From NCBI GenBank assembly GCA_030704615.1, contig CM060732.1:64523053-64587052 (forward strand): a stretch of 64,000 nucleotides of DNA. The letters run 5' to 3'. The translations under genes were made by a program, and so were the position numbers. Below are positions 1 to 12,936 of this stretch, one piece after another. Each line of letters begins with the position of its first letter. The first letter of the stretch is position 1. This stretch comes from Takakia lepidozioides (taxonomy: Eukaryota; Streptophyta; Takakiopsida; Takakiales; Takakiaceae). Under the pieces are notes generated by a model, which was not told where the DNA came from, made no database searches, and saw only the letters and a program-made list of their open reading frames with translations.

Positions 1-31
1 AGAAATAATTTCATGAAGAACATGTTCATCC

Positions 32-178
32 GAATTTCGGCACCGAAATCCATCCGTTGGGTGCTAGCTCAGTTTCATGAGGTGAACTAATCCCGAAATT
101 CTGTCGGCGAAATTCATCCCGTGGCTTCTATATCTGTTACATGACAGAGATGTTCATCCGGATTTCGGTGCCGAAATC
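32..178. repeat. Two E1-specific palindromes
   Basis: The pattern ATTTCGGYRCCGAAAT occurs at about 34-49 (centre CA) and 162-177 (centre TG). Both are perfect inverted repeats except for the central dinucleotide, which is pyrimidine-purine. The sequence before each (TGTTCATCC) is also repeated. The design matches the palindromes of E2-E4, with different arms and a GGYRCC rather than GTYRAC core. Confidence 0.7.
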
Positions 179-284
179 ATGAGAAGACCTGATTTATTGT
201 AGCCCAACTGGTGGTACATCACAATTCAGGCACCCAATTTCCAGTAGTCGTCCGTATTTGTGACGTACGTTACACACCTTCATC

Positions 285-1703
285 CATACCTGCAATGATC
301 TCTTCCGATTCGTTTCTTGCAGCAGACAATGTGGTTCCTGACATTGGGGCTACACACATGGGAGACAGCTTCCAGCAGCTTCTTCATGTCCCCCTCGCCT
401 AGCTTCTTTCTTGTGCTTCCATCCTCCGACATTATTCTGCCTATTGCAATTCTATGTGCGGATGCGAACTGTATCTGCTTTGGTTTTGCTCCCGGCCTCA
501 ACCTCACCTCCTCCTTGATAATATCGTGGGCTTGTTGAAAAGCGACTCTGCAATTGCCTCTGGCGACGGGGTGGTCATGCTTTCCGATGTGAATGCATGC
601 TCTGGTGCACGCTGGGCCGACGGTCCCGACGTAGTACTGCTTGGCGTTGCACACTGCCATGCATATAGGGGTTGCGTTGCAATGGGCATACTTGAAAGTC
701 CCTGTAGGAACTCTACCTTGAGGCCAAAATAGGGTCGACAAATTGCCAATCCAGTCTGTCTCATTCCGGGTGCCTTTGCTCGTGTAGTGATAACATGCGC
801 TCGAGAAACATTTAAGATGTCCAGCACACAATACATATCTGACTCGAACTCCATCATCCAGATTGGACGATGAAGTTTTGGTGACACACCATGGGTGGCC
901 GTCATGTTTCTTGTTCATTCCTGCCAGCATTCCGTCTGGGCCTGCGCCTGGTGGCACTGGAGGGAACTCGTAGATAGCATTCCCATCCACAACTTCAGGC
1001 AAAGTTTCCACAGAATGGATTGGAGTTTTGTCGTAATCAAGCCTAAGAAGATCACTGGAGCGGGAACCCGCTGTCGTCATCCTCCGCAATATGTCAATTA
1101 CTGAGCGGACGGGAGTTGAGTCCGAGGGTGTGTGCTCATTGTCTGCCGACATCTGCACACTCATACTGACGGACGACTTCGAAACATACGATGGAAGGAC
1201 CATACAGTCTTCATCGTCACTGGATAAGTTGTGGACGACTGTTTCCCTGGAAAGTGCACCCACCGACGAGCTATGGAGCGGCAAATCCTCGATTTCTTTT
1301 TTCACATGTTTGGGCTTCTCTGCTTATGAAGAGGTGCCCACATCCCTCATGGCTGACTTCACATCTTGCACGCCAGACCCTCTTGTGGAAGGAGGATCAA
1401 CCAAGTTCCAGCGTGAGAACTCTTTAGGCACGATTTCACCAATTGCACTGTACCGGATGGATTCAGAAGCTGGGAGCCGCCATTCTTTGCCCTTTCCGAA
1501 ATCTGCATGCAGAATGACGGCACTTTCCAGAAAATTCCCATAAACATCCTTCGTCTCTTTTCCAAAAACACCGTACCCGGGCGGAGCCCGAACTTCACAC
1601 ACAAGTACTGCTCAGTAACAATCGCAAATCCTTGGTCGCAGGGCATTTTAGCTTTCAGAGAATCAGGATGGAAGTACACGTTTACCCAAACACGAGAGTC
1701 CAT
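285..1703 (-). pseudogene. MULE transposase (gene A), DNA-binding half, copy E1
   Basis: The reading starts at an ATG at 1703 (MDSRVWVNV) and aligns piecewise with the N-terminal half of the transposases at 20353, 29471 and 42667: the GTVF..KDVYGN segment, then the zinc-binding block with NKKHDGHPWC, LCAGHLKC and a late C-x-H-x4-H-x-H (CIHIGKHDHPV). It ends around SPNVRNH, the point at which the other copies enter the catalytic domain. Frame changes occur near 1305 and 1600, so it cannot be read through. The catalytic half lies on the opposite strand just upstream of this start, which implies an internal inversion. I take it to be non-functional. Confidence 0.75.
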
Positions 1704-1782
1704 GTTGAAGACAACAACTCTGGGTAGGCTCCGCAGCGAAGTCCTGCAATGAGAAAAGTGTGTCCTACATAATACCACAATC

Positions 1783-3065
1783 ATTTTTTGGAGGATTATG
1801 TATCCAGCAGACATGCACTCCATCTTGGAAGTGAAGCGCACATGCGGCTACGACTTCATCTAGGGCAGCTTCTTTCCTGGTCAAGGCTCAGAGACGGACA
1901 GGTGCTTCATATTTAAGATGTCAACGTGCGGACCGGGGAGCGGTGTCGATTTGGTGAAGCGGATGACCAGTGGAGACCTCTCAAATTGTTGGGTCATGTT
2001 CGACCACATCAGGCGAATTACCAACCACGATTGGGTGACAATGGGGGCACATGTATACGACCCACATTGCAGAAAGTTGATGACCATTGCTATCTGCAAA
2101 ATGAAAAGAGAAGACACAGATTCGGAGTTACATATGTGGCGCGGAATTAATGAGCAAATGGCGAGAGCGAAGTTGCCCCCTCCCGATTTTAGGGGCTTCA
2201 TGGCTGACAATACCCAGGCGAACTGGGCTGCAGTGAGAAGGGTATATGGGGACGACCCAAAGACTCTAATGGAAGGTAAAGAGAGATCTTGCGGGTTTCA
2301 CTTCAAGCAGAGTTTGACGCAAAACACGAAAAGGTTCGTGGCGTCACGCCACCGGCAAGATCATATCAGTATGTGCCTTGCGTGGAAAAATGCGAATTCC
2401 ATCGACGAGGCGGAGACCGAGTTTGCAACCATACGCGCCTGCTAGGTGTCTTCAGGGGCAGTGGATGTGAAAGATCAGCCAGAACTGCAAATGTGGCTTG
2501 CGTGGTGACACTATAGATTCCGGCAGTTTGGAGACTACATGAGACAGATAACACATTTCTGTACTTGATAATTGTTCTGTTTTGTGCTTGGACATTCTTC
2601 ACAATGAGTGACATTTCTAATTTCCTTCAACAGGACATGAGCTTGGAGGATGACATGGATATGCCGACGACAAACATGGCCGAATCGGTGCACTCTTCCT
2701 GGCGTGCTTCCTCTGCGGCACATCTCGTTGACATGTTGACAGCAACAACAGAAGATATTGTGAGGGCCATCATGCAACAATCTGGTTACTACCAATTTCT
2801 GGGAGGAAAGCAATGGGGTATCGGACCAGACAGACATGAGATGCTGATGAGGGCGACGCATCGTTCAACCGACCCCAAAAAATGGACTGCTGCATTGTGG
2901 GAAACAATAAGGTCAACGCCGTTACACACTCGGGGGAACTGCCTGGAGGGCGATGTCCGCAGCCGGCCGGTGAAGAGAAGAATTGAGGACATGCCCGGAG
3001 GCGACGGCAATTCATGGAGAACAAATATGAACATCCGCACTCAACCTCGGGGCGCTTTTAAGTAA
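1783..3065 (+). pseudogene. MULE transposase (gene A), catalytic half, copy E1
   Basis: This aligns with the DDE part of the other copies: YDFI..FFPGQG, then FIFKMSTCGPGSGVDL, MFDHIRR (first Asp), GFMADNTQANWAAVR (second Asp) and, after the conserved intron, NMAESVHSSW (catalytic Glu). Lesions are visible: a TAG inside YDFI*GSF near 1860 and a stop at about 2444 followed by a frame change. The reading resumes at the GACATGAGC after the acceptor near 2634. The last readable part ends with a stop at 3063-3065; the C-terminal SWIM finger found in the other copies is missing. Confidence 0.75.
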
Positions 3066-4019
3066 AACTTTGGATTTTTTGTGACATTTTTTAAAAAAAA
3101 TGGATGAAAGGATATTGCCTAACCATATTTTTTAAATAAAACTTTTCTCTAAAATTTACCTCAAAAAAATAAACTACACCCTATATTTGTTATCACGCGG
3201 GTTTTGAAAATACGGGGAGTGAGCCCCCCAAGAAGTGATTAAGAATGCAACTGGAGGAGTACGTACCACTCTTACTGGGATATATAAATGATTGATCTAC
3301 TACTACTTAGTGGATTGGAAAATTGTGTGTGTTTGCCTACTGTCACAGTCTTTGCATATAGAGCGATGTGTACTTGATTATGAATACCACTGGAGGAACA
3401 CATACCAGCACTGTGGTGATATGTAAACTAATGATTAATGAATGAATGTATTAGTTGCCCTAACGAGGTTTCATTTCTTACAACTATATCATTGGTTATA
3501 AAAGTATAATTTTGTGCACCAGTAGATTAAAGTAAAATTGGACAAAGTGATTCATGCCATACTTAGATTCATTTGTACCATTAATTGCAAGGTTTCGACG
3601 TTTAGACAGGTAAATATGTTTCCTTACTATGTACCCCAACTCATTTACCCAGTTTGGCATGTTTACATGGGGCTCTCGACCTAAGAGTTTTACTTGAAGT
3701 GAATTGTAGTTCTATGGTTGTAGTGGCTGGCTGTTTAGGGCCCAAGCATTGCGGGATTATACGCCCAACTGATTGCACCTAGATCCTATCGTCCCAAGTC
3801 TTACAAGCAAATGAGCAGATGACAACCTCTCGCCCTTAACCAATTGGTTTGACGCATTCACGCCAGAATACTATACAAGATCGATCTTTATACTCCATGA
3901 TTAGTTTGGTGCAATGCCATGTTGGTAATGTCAGTCAGTAAAATCCTGTACCATGTTAGTTCAGGGTTTGTAGTTGATTGTGGGTTGCTTCTACCCTAGT
4001 GCTGCTAAGGCTACAATTC
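3066..4019. other. AT-rich intergenic sequence
   Basis: No supported gene. The stretch is AT-rich, with short poly(A/T) runs near 3090-3170. A loose repeat of the phrase CTGGAGGA.. (3250 and 3392) suggests decayed repeat sequence, but I cannot assign it. Confidence 0.4.
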
Positions 4020-6220
4020 TTACAAAAACTTCCTAGTCTCGTTGTTTGTACAGCCCCCAAACCTATATGACAATGCTTCCTTGAAATTCTTGGGGTCCAA
4101 CTTCACAGGTCTTTTTCCAGCTGCTAAATCTGTCTCTCTATCCCACGGTTTCCAGGGGCGATTCACCTTCCAATCCGGCTCCTTAACGCTAGCTCCTCGA
4201 GTCCGGAAGCCAGCCTGCTTCTCAGCTGTCTTGCTTTTCTTCTTACCACCTGCCGACCTCTCAACATTATGTTTCTCCATAAGTGACTGAGACCTCTTGT
4301 GTGAGTTATACGAGTCCATAATCTGCGCCTCTTTTCTTGCTCTCTCCTTCTCGCGCTCTTCAAACTTGTCAGCTGGATCATTTGTGAAAGCAGCTTGCTT
4401 AAGGGCATCCAAATATCTGAATTCAATCCAAGGTTGTATAAGCAATTTACTTGATAAAGAAGAAAAATCGGAAGACTATTACTATCAAACTGAGATATCA
4501 ATGATGAAATTATGGGGAAAAAGCATCCTGGTACCCACTTATAAGGAAATAAATCTTGAAATGTAGTCTGTCCAAGAGGAGACAAGCAGTCATGGGAATC
4601 CGAGAAATATTAAAATATTACTCTAAATGAAGAGGAAAAAACAAAAAAACTCACTACATATTTGCCTTCTGAGCCTTGTCTGCTGGCGTCTCAGTCTAAG
4701 CACTCGTATGACCACGCGAGAGGCACACCTCTCTCTGAGGCGGAAGTCTTGTCATCCATTCATCTCTAGCCGCTGCCGGAGGACCTCTTAGCAACTCGTC
4801 ATCACCCTCTTCTACCATTCCTGTATTAAAACTCAGATCCCAGATACATAAAAATCAACATAAGACTACACCAGTGGTACATTTTTACAAAAGATCAAAC
4901 ACATCTTGATAACCAACATGAAAGGAAATCCTAAGAGAGACTGGCATATCAAAGTAGCTGTTCTGTTTACCTCGTACACGCCTCATTGTGCAGCATCACA
5001 TTTTGCCTGCATTTCAGCCACAAATTCTTCACGGGCCACCTCCTCAGCAACCTTGTGGTTAATCTCAGCTCTCTGAATCCACCCATGAAATACAGCATGT
5101 CAGACATTACTATTGGCAAAAGCCTTCATGCATCACATCTGAAAGTTATCTTTCACCACCTCTAACAGGATCATGAGTACTATACCACACACATACCTAG
5201 AACTGAACAAGCTCTTAGCACCAAGGAAGGTCGGCAAGAAAGAAATGAAGGCACTAACCTTTGTGGGATCTTGAAGGTCCTTGAATGCCTTGTTTAGTAC
5301 CATAAAGGCCTTGTGTGCTTGTGGATGTTTACACTTGTCTGGATGCACTAGTAAAGACAATTTCCAGTACCTGAATATTCACAAAATACCCAGCAGCTTA
5401 GAATATGGAAATGTAGTATGCACCATTGCAACAAGAAGTGGCCAAGTTAGATATGGGAGCATCAGACATCATGTGATCTCAAAAAAAAAAAAAATCATCT
5501 GTCTGAAATGCTTTGGAGTTAACTAGTGGATACAAAGAACGAAATTAAATCCAAACAAGAAGGGACTCACTTTTTCTTCAAGACAGCAGGTTCAACATCT
5601 GACTTCACACCCAGCAGATCATATGCGTTCTTCACTTCACGAGAAAGCATTCTGATCACCCGCAAAGCCACCGACCTAGTCAGAATCTGGCAGAAGATCA
5701 TTGAACAGTATGAAACTAGTATTCCTAGAAGCAAAGCTCAGTATTAGGAAACCAGGAGGAATCTGGGAACAGAAATTAGGGTTTAGTGTATGTCGGCAGA
5801 CAGTTGGTAATGGCTTCGACATAGTGGACAACACTCCATCCAGTAGGACGCTTCTATGAAGACAAAGAACGAACAAATACACATCGAAGATGTCTAACAG
5901 GTTTTGTTATAAGCAATACCTCTTCAATTCGTTCAGCGTTATTAGCGTATGCAGCCTCCGCCACCACTGTTGGACGAGCAGGTCCGACGAAGGGATCATT
6001 TTCTAGCTCCAGCTCTGCCTCTCTGAAAAAGGGGATCACGAAGAAGTCTCTGAGTAATCACGAATTTGCAACAAACTGAACTTGAACAGACTGGCGGACT
6101 TGCTGATCAGAAAGACTAGAAACACTACCAGATCACACCTCAGACGAGCCTCGGCTTCTGAAGTCGTGCTGCAGCAGCTAACATGTCAGCAGATGGCATT
6201 GCTGGACCAATGCCCCTGTT
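4020..6220 (-). pseudogene. J-domain (DnaJ-like, DNAJC8-type) protein gene, apparently damaged
   Basis: Exons on the minus strand read as a plant J-domain protein. Segment 5920-6022 is an EAELELENDPFVGP-type N-terminal region ending AERIEE. Segment 5571-5675 is REVKNAYDLLGVKSDVEPA, followed by 5259-5370 with [12 protein letters not shown], which contains the HPD motif that stimulates Hsp70 ATPase. Segment 4658-4820 contains DELLRGPPAAARDEW, and 4020-4416 is a Lys/Glu-rich C-terminus with DWKVNRPWKPWDRETDL. These fit a family of plant J-proteins with this conserved tail. Problems: a TAG in place of a Trp codon near 4697, a TGA near 4985, and a frame change near 6165 after MPSADMLAAAA. Unless splicing differs from my reading, the gene is broken. 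The true start is not resolved. Confidence 0.6.
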
Positions 6221-9199
6221 CCTCAGAAACATGACACAATCAAATTAAGTCAGAAATCAAAGTCCAATCTCCAACACAACGTTTCAATCTCACCTGTGAA
6301 CGAAACAACTAGCCTGAAGCCAAACCCTCATCATGAGTTTGCACGTTTGCACTGATGACCTCAACAGATGCAATCAACTAAAAGCTCACCTGAGCTTGGT
6401 TTTTGGTGAATTAAGGTCTCTTCTCCTTCCAGCTTCATCGCAACTGCTAACAGCGAGAGGCTCATGGAGTTCATTGTCGGAGTGTTGGCCATGCGGTGGA
6501 AATCTGAAAACAGAGAACATTGCTTCTAGTGCGCTTCTTCGACCTGGATTCAGTTGGCAGCTATCCCCGCGGAAAAACAATCTACTCAAAAGCTTCACTA
6601 ATACACCAGCTCTAAGAGCTTAAATGCAAATCGTACTTGCTAGTATGAGATCATTAGAGTACACAGCAAGAACAAACTTTTGATCTGTTATCTCTGAGCT
6701 ATACTTCCATCTGTGGCTATGGCAGATTGGAGTATACTACTTTCATGGCTTGCGTTTGTAATTCTGGAGTCACAGATTCCATTCTTTGTGTTGCATTACT
6801 GCTTGCCGTAGCTTCGCACATCTGGTATTAGAAAGAGAAACAAGTAGAAAGCATGTCAATCTTTTGTTCCTAGCTCACAAAAAGAAGGTGGATTGATTTG
6901 TCCATTTCGGTTGTTCGTGAATCCTGACAGCATGCGAGCTTACGCTGAAGATAGACACTCAAGCCTCCAGAAATCTACGACAAGATCACCAAACGGTAGA
7001 CGATTCTATATTAGGAGTTATTAGCTCTCTGTTGGTCGACTCATCCTGATGCTCTCACCAAAGCTCCCTGCAAACCCCGCTGCAAACATCTAAGTTTGTC
7101 CTTTTCCAAAATTTTCCTCCTCATTTCAATCTCCGAGATTCTGAGCCATGGCAAGCAGTTACATGCGGATGCTAAAGAACTGTGGTACATGTCATTGCTA
7201 CAAAGAACGTAGCACGGGACGACTTCATGACGAATGTCCAGATTTCGAGATTCACATTGGCAGAAGAATCCGAGGAACTGCTTTCAGCCCATTCATGCCA
7301 ATGAACAATTCAACAAATGAATTTGCACACCGGACACAGGTCGGGATCCATTTGAGCATTGAGGGGGGATTCAGGGATCAAAACATTGTACGAGACAAGA
7401 CCACTTACCTTCACAGCAATGGTTGACAAAATTGCAGAAAGTTGGAGACAACGTATATGAGAACGGTTTGTGCAACGAAAATCTTACAGCAAACTACAAA
7501 TTCAAAGTGCATGTCCCAGTGAGGCGTTTGAAATCCCATTAAGTACTGTGTCGAATCGATGTGATGGGATATCGACATCATGAGTCATGTCGCTGTAGCA
7601 CTGCACACCACTTTTGTCTGTTTTGGGTACTATCCGAGGATGCTTCCTGCAATCTAAATGTGCGTCAGATCCGAGGATGAACTCATGAGTATATTCTTCC
7701 ATGGCACCCGATAAGTTAGTACGCTCCAAGTCTTGGCAGGGTGTATTTTTCGTGATCATGTGGGATCCGACGGGACCCAACGAGAACAATGACAACATCT
7801 TCTGACACTGACAACATGGTTTGCCTTTGATCATTCTACATGGTGTCCTCATCGATGGAGAAAACCAATTCACTGCATATCAATCACTCTGTGCGTTGGG
7901 ACTGGAGAACAATCTGCCCAGCAATCCGCACTTGTAAGGTAGCCTACCCGAATATGTACCAACCGCTAACCCAATACCAACGGGCTTGAGAATCTTCCAC
8001 GGGTCCCATCCACAAGTGGCGTGTAGTAAGGGGGTGCTTTGAGAGACTTTGCAACATGTTTAAGTCAATGGAGAAAATGTGGTCAAAGGACCTTACACCT
8101 TACAGTCAAGGCTCCCATTGTGCTGAGTCATACTCTCACCTTCCTCTTATGTTTTGCCAAAGCAAGAGAGCGACCCAGGGACACGCAGGACACAGGTTGG
8201 AAATTTTAGTCAACAGAGCCTCGGAATGTCGACACCCGTCCGTTTGATTATGGGTTCGCCCTTCAAGTTGTGCAGAGCTTATATACCCAATTGTGCATCG
8301 TCAGTGTCCGCAACATGAGTTTCAGGGCAAATTGGGCTCTCATCTCGCTTTTCAGAGCAGTGGATTTGGTGCAGAGTCGGCCATACCCAACGTGATTAGT
8401 CGGGGCATTCGAGTTTTGGCAATCTGGTGGAAATTGTGAAGAAAGTGAGGTTCGGCCATCCTGAATTTTTGGTTTGGATTGAATGTACCCAGCCAGGTGA
8501 GGTTTGTCAATGCAGCAAGAACGTCTTAGTCCGCACAGGTATGTAGATTACGTATTCCTGGGTGAAGAGGATTGGGATTGATACTTCTCTGATTGAGCTT
8601 CTTGATTTCACCTAAGAGGATCCGTTCTCGTCGTAGTATGTGGTTTGCACCATTTTCTGGCTGAGCTGCCTAATACCGGTGTACATCACTCTTGTATGGT
8701 GTGGTTTGAATGGTCGCTTCAAATTTTTGTGGAACTTCGCCTGAGGCTCCACCTTGCCTTGCAGAAAAAGAGATCGTCTACCTGCCTCAATTGCTTCACT
8801 ACGTGTGCTGGAGACTTTACCCACAAAATTTGATCGACCACGTAGAGAGATTGTAACGAGGTTATATCTCGAGAGTTTTAAATTATTTCAGACCGGCCGT
8901 ACACACACTCGAAGGAGATGTGAGACCTGTGCTCTTAACTACTGACAATCCGGGTTTCTGTGTGTGCATCGCTATATTGCGAAGGTACACATTGAGCACT
9001 GAACAGAAGGTTGAAGAGAACTAGAGCAATGCGGGGTGTCCAATTCCTCCCTTATGGATTCATTAAGGTCACTCACAGAAATCGTTCCAAGATCTAGTCA
9101 CTTCAGGAGGACCTAGGAAACATGAAGTGATTCTTGCTTGAGCTGACCACAATTTGTCGACCGACTTCTAAGCCATTGCCCTTTCTATGGTACTTGCAG
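6221..9199. other. Intergenic sequence, no recognised gene
   Basis: Short open frames exist (for example 7148-7426 on plus and 7502-7873 on minus), but none shows a family motif, codon regularity or convincing splice structure. The upstream part may hold the first exon and promoter of the J-domain gene; the right end should contain the promoter of the O-methyltransferase gene. Confidence 0.4.
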
Positions 9200-10936
9200 A
9201 TGTCTGAAGCTATGGCAAGCACTGATGCAACGCAGAGAATGGATCCTATTACTCCAGAATTACAAGCGCAAGCCATGAAAGTTCTCTCCCCTCTCATCTT
9301 TGGGCTCGCAGCGGCTATGACGCTTAAGACAGCAGTCGTTCTGGGCCTCCCCGACATTATTGCAAAAGCAGGGCCCGAAGGTACACTTTCTCTACAACAA
9401 ATAGCGTCCCACCTCCCCAGTGAATCTGTTGATGAGCAAGCACTTTCGCGCGTGATGAGGGCTTTGGTGCAATATGGGATCTTCTCCGCAAGACAAGTTA
9501 CGGATTCCGGAAACGTTTCTGTCCGATACGGGTCCACCCCTGCTTCGAAGATGTTGGTACAGCAGAACAATCCAAAGAGTGTTGCAACTTGGGTGTTGCT
9601 TCTTAATCTCCAAAGGGTCCAGGCGCCATGGCAGCACTTTCATGAGACTATCTTATACGGAAAGAATGCGTGGGAAATTGAGCATGGAAAGGTATGAACC
9701 CAACACATGATGTGCATTTTCCTGGTAGCTTAAGTTTTATGTCATTGGCCCAGTAGCTGTTTCTTCAGGCCCTTCCAGTTTGAATCAACTTTGTATCGTC
9801 AGTGTTATAATCTTCAACGAACAGTTCATTGTGTTTCTGCATTGTGGCAGAACTTGTGGGAATACACAGAGGATGACCAAGAATTTAAGGATCTTCTCAA
9901 TGGAATGATGGGATCCAGTACTGTACAGATAGTTGATGCTATCAAGGGGTATGAGGGTTTTAAAGAGATGAAGACGCTTGTTGATGTTGGCGGTTGCGAG
10001 GGTCACACGCTTGCAAGTATTGTGGCTGCGCATCCTCACATTCACGGAATCAACTTCGATCTGCCACATGTCATTGCTGCGGCACCTAATTTTCCTGGTA
10101 TGAAATTATAATGCTTGTGCTGCAGGTCCTAGTCGCAATCTACCAATGTTTATATCTGAATTCTGGGGACATGAGAGCTGGTTATTGCGACACAAAGACT
10201 TTTAAGACTTGATTGGTGGCGTGTAAGTTTCCCCCTTCACATAAGGTTGACAATGGGAATGCTCGATCCCTCAGCGGGTGTTATTCAAGACTGCTGAAAG
10301 TCCACTTTTTAATTTCAGGAGTGGAGCACGTTGCAGGAAGTTTACTAGACAACATACCCAGTGGTGATGCCATCCTCATGAAGGTGAGAACTATTTTTAG
10401 ACTTGCAACCAGGAATTTAGCAATGATCCTTTCTGGTGTATCTATCCCTGGTACCAGAAGTGTAACTCTACATCTTGAAGATTGCATGCAGAGAGGTTCA
10501 TAGATACAAGTATCGTTATCTTGAGCAAGGAGGCCTGACCAAAATTGGAGGCCACTGATAGCAAATAGTGCACATTATATAACATTATTATGGGAAGGAT
10601 TTAAGACATATCGAACCATCCAATTGCATTGTGCAGAATGTCATGCATCTATTTGGCGATGAGCCCTGCCTCAAAATCCTTGAGAATTGCAAGAAGGCAC
10701 TACCAGTCAATGGGAAAGTACTAATTTACGATCCAATAATACCATCTGTGGTGGAAGGAAGTAATAGTCCATACAAAGGTGTGACTCCTATAATGGATCT
10801 GTTATTGTTGGTCCACGCTGGAGGCGTTGATCGGACAGAAGAGGAATGGAGAAAACTATTGTCTGATGGTGGATTTACGAGGGTCAGGTTTCTTTACTTT
10901 GAACCTCAACACTGGTTGATTGAAGCATGTCAGTGA
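9200..10936 (+). CDS. Class I O-methyltransferase (COMT-like, SAM-dependent)
   Basis: Four exons join in frame: 9200-9691, 9851-10097, 10319-10383 and 10637-10936, giving about 367 residues, the usual length for plant COMT-type enzymes. Residues roughly 20-110 form the helical dimerisation domain (LPDIIAKAGPEGTLSL..). The SAM-binding motif LVDVGGCEGHTLASI opens the Rossmann fold, followed by the acidic loop INFDLPHVI and the GVEHVAGSLLDNIPSGDAIL strand. The exon-4 start MHLFGDEPCLKILENC carries the expected catalytic His (usual form HDWSDEHC) and NGKVLIYDPIIP is the next core strand. Substrate cannot be told from sequence; phenylpropanoids, flavonoids or similar phenolics are typical. The start at 9200 (MSEAMAS) is preferred, but 9134 and 9212 are also in frame. 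The GT-AG introns look intact, and no lesion is seen. Confidence 0.88.
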
Positions 10937-11552
10937 CCTTCTCTTGTCATGGGAGTGATGACTACTGTTGAAGGCTCAGAAATAGGACGCTGAAGCAAAT
11001 GCTCAGTCAATGAGTACCAGATGAATGACGGGTTGGCATAGGGATGAAATGTGAGATCAAGTTATCATTGATGGGATGAAATCGCGGAAATAAAGGAGAT
11101 GCAGCAGTAATTTAGGAATAGGGTGGCCATATTAAATATTAGCAAGTGGCATGCAGCTAAAAGAGTGGTTGAGAAACAAAACACGTGAGAATCGTATGTT
11201 TTTAGAAGTTGATGGGCCTGTGGCACAGAGGGGGATAAGACCTGGTGGCCGCCATACTTGATGTCCAAAAGCTGTAGGATCTTAAATATTGTTGACTTGC
11301 TATTTAATAATCATGTGAAGGAGACGGCGAGATAAGGTGGAGTTAGGGATCAGCCCAAGTATAAGAGTAGTGGAGACTGGATGGTGATCTCTCTCTTTAA
11401 TCAACTTTCAAGCACAGAAAGACTATGAACACACTGAAGATAATTTCATAACAAAGTTCTTCTTGAACTCTTGGTATACAACAGAGGGTTCGAACAGGCA
11501 GAGCCCAATTGTGACACTTCTGACTAGCTTATAGATGTGTATGGATAAGTGT
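10937..11552. other. 3' flank of the O-methyltransferase gene
   Basis: Probably 3' UTR followed by intergenic sequence. An AATAAA-like GAAATAAAG lies near 11086. No other coding feature is supported before the repeat block that begins at 11553. Confidence 0.4.
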
Positions 11553-11561
11553 GGTATTGAC

Positions 11562-12927
11562 CAGTGTTGGACTAGTATCGTATTTTGAACACACCAGGCT
11601 GGTACTGGTATATAGGCCTCCGGCCAATTGTGATACCAGGGAGGTACTGGTATTGGCAAAAATATGAGATATGGATACCAAGTATCAATAATACCTGATT
11701 GGTGTGGTGTTTTACGGGTATCAATAGCAATAGTTTTCAGAAATCGATACCAGGGTATTATCCGGTGTTGGGCGGTTACCCGCCTGGACCCAGGTTAACC
11801 GCCGGTTCAGGTTCAGGTTAACCGGAACCGGACCGCAACCGGAACCTGCCAATGGGGATGGGCGCAGAATCGAACCGGCGGTTCCTGCTGGGTGTGAGAA
11901 CCGGAGAAACGGGGCGCACTGGGATAAAAACAGGTTCCGGTTCTTGACCCCTTGGTGGGGCTGGTGGCCCAGGGCAAAACTTATTTAATGCTCTCAAGCT
12001 CCTGAGATCTTGGGTTCAATGCTTGAAGGCCATGAGATTCTATGTTCAATGCTTCAGCGCAATGAGATCTTGGGTTCAATCTCCAGCTCCATGATATCCT
12101 GGCTAAGTTCATTAATAAAATATTTGAAGATGCCAATACTTGCCGGGTAGCTGAATAGTACTTTCAGCCCATAAAATTTTACCCATTTTCTTCTACCAGT
12201 TTATTTAGAGTATTTTTGTTTGTTTTTTTGTGTTAGTGAAAACTAACAAAATCGTTGGATTTTAGTTCAAATATGTGAATACACTGCTATTTAATCTACC
12301 GGACTGATAAAATATTTTAAATCTAATTAAATTAAACAAATATATGTTTAAAATAGAACCGGAACCTAACTGGAACCGATGGTTTTTATCAGCAACTAAC
12401 CGGTAACCGGAACCGCCCCCATGTTTAAAAGTTGGATCCGGAACCGGACCGGAACCGGCTCAATAAAAAAAAACCGGAACCGGATCCGGAACCGTCTCTT
12501 GAAATAATTGTGGAACCGGAACCGAAGGTTTCTTCACAAATGCAAGAACCGCCCAACACTGGTATTATCCATACTGGTATGGTATAAGAAAAACTCATGA
12601 TATGTTAAATATTGAAAGGCCCACTTCTCATATAAATGTGTACAAGCATGCTTCTCATTGATTTTATTCCTCAAAGTATTCCTCAAGTTCCTCAAAGTAT
12701 TGATACCTAGGTTTTCTTCACAAATATGGATATGGTACTGGTATCAGGTACCAGATTTTCAAACCCACCGGACTGGTAGGGTATCGTCCACAATATTGGG
12801 AAGCAGATACCAGGCGGGTATATGCTAGGTAGTGGTCTCATGTGATATCAGACTGGTCTGGTACTTCATACCAATATACATACCAATATTGATACCAATT
12901 TCTTATGGGTATACCAATCCAACACTG
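11562..12927. mobile_element. hAT-like non-autonomous element (outer)
   Basis: The ends are inverted: CAGTGTTGGAC at the left and CCAACACTG at the right. They are flanked by GGTATTGAC on both sides (11553-11561 and 12928-12936). The CAGTGTTGG terminus and 8-9 bp duplication are typical of hAT transposons. No transposase is present; the inside is rich in GGTACC/GTATACC-type short repeats and is interrupted by a second element at 11763-12561. Confidence 0.7.
11763..12561. mobile_element. hAT-like non-autonomous element (inner, nested)
   Basis: Termini CGGTGTTGGGCGGTT and AACCGCCCAACACTG are inverted with one mismatch and are flanked by an exact 8-bp duplication GTATTATC (11755-11762 and 12562-12569). 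The interior consists largely of CCGGAACCGG-type repeats at both ends around an AT-rich centre, with no coding capacity. It is nested inside the element at 11562-12927 and is therefore the younger insertion. Confidence 0.75.
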
Positions 12928-12936
12928 GGTATTGAC

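Larger units (their letters stand above)
1..3065. mobile_element. Relic MULE copy E1, cut by the window edge
   Basis: Both halves of a transposase related to those of E2-E4 are present, but on opposite strands: the DNA-binding half on the minus strand (1703 to 285) and the catalytic half on the plus strand (about 1783 to 3065). Similarity to the other copies is clear but much lower than among E2-E4, so this is an older or different subfamily member. No gene B, terminal repeat or target duplication is visible; the left end lies outside the window. Two palindromes of this copy's own type sit at 32-178. Confidence 0.75.

Noticed and set aside
7148-7873. Two short frames as possible genes
   Set aside because: No recognised motif, no splice support and no similarity to other parts of the window.
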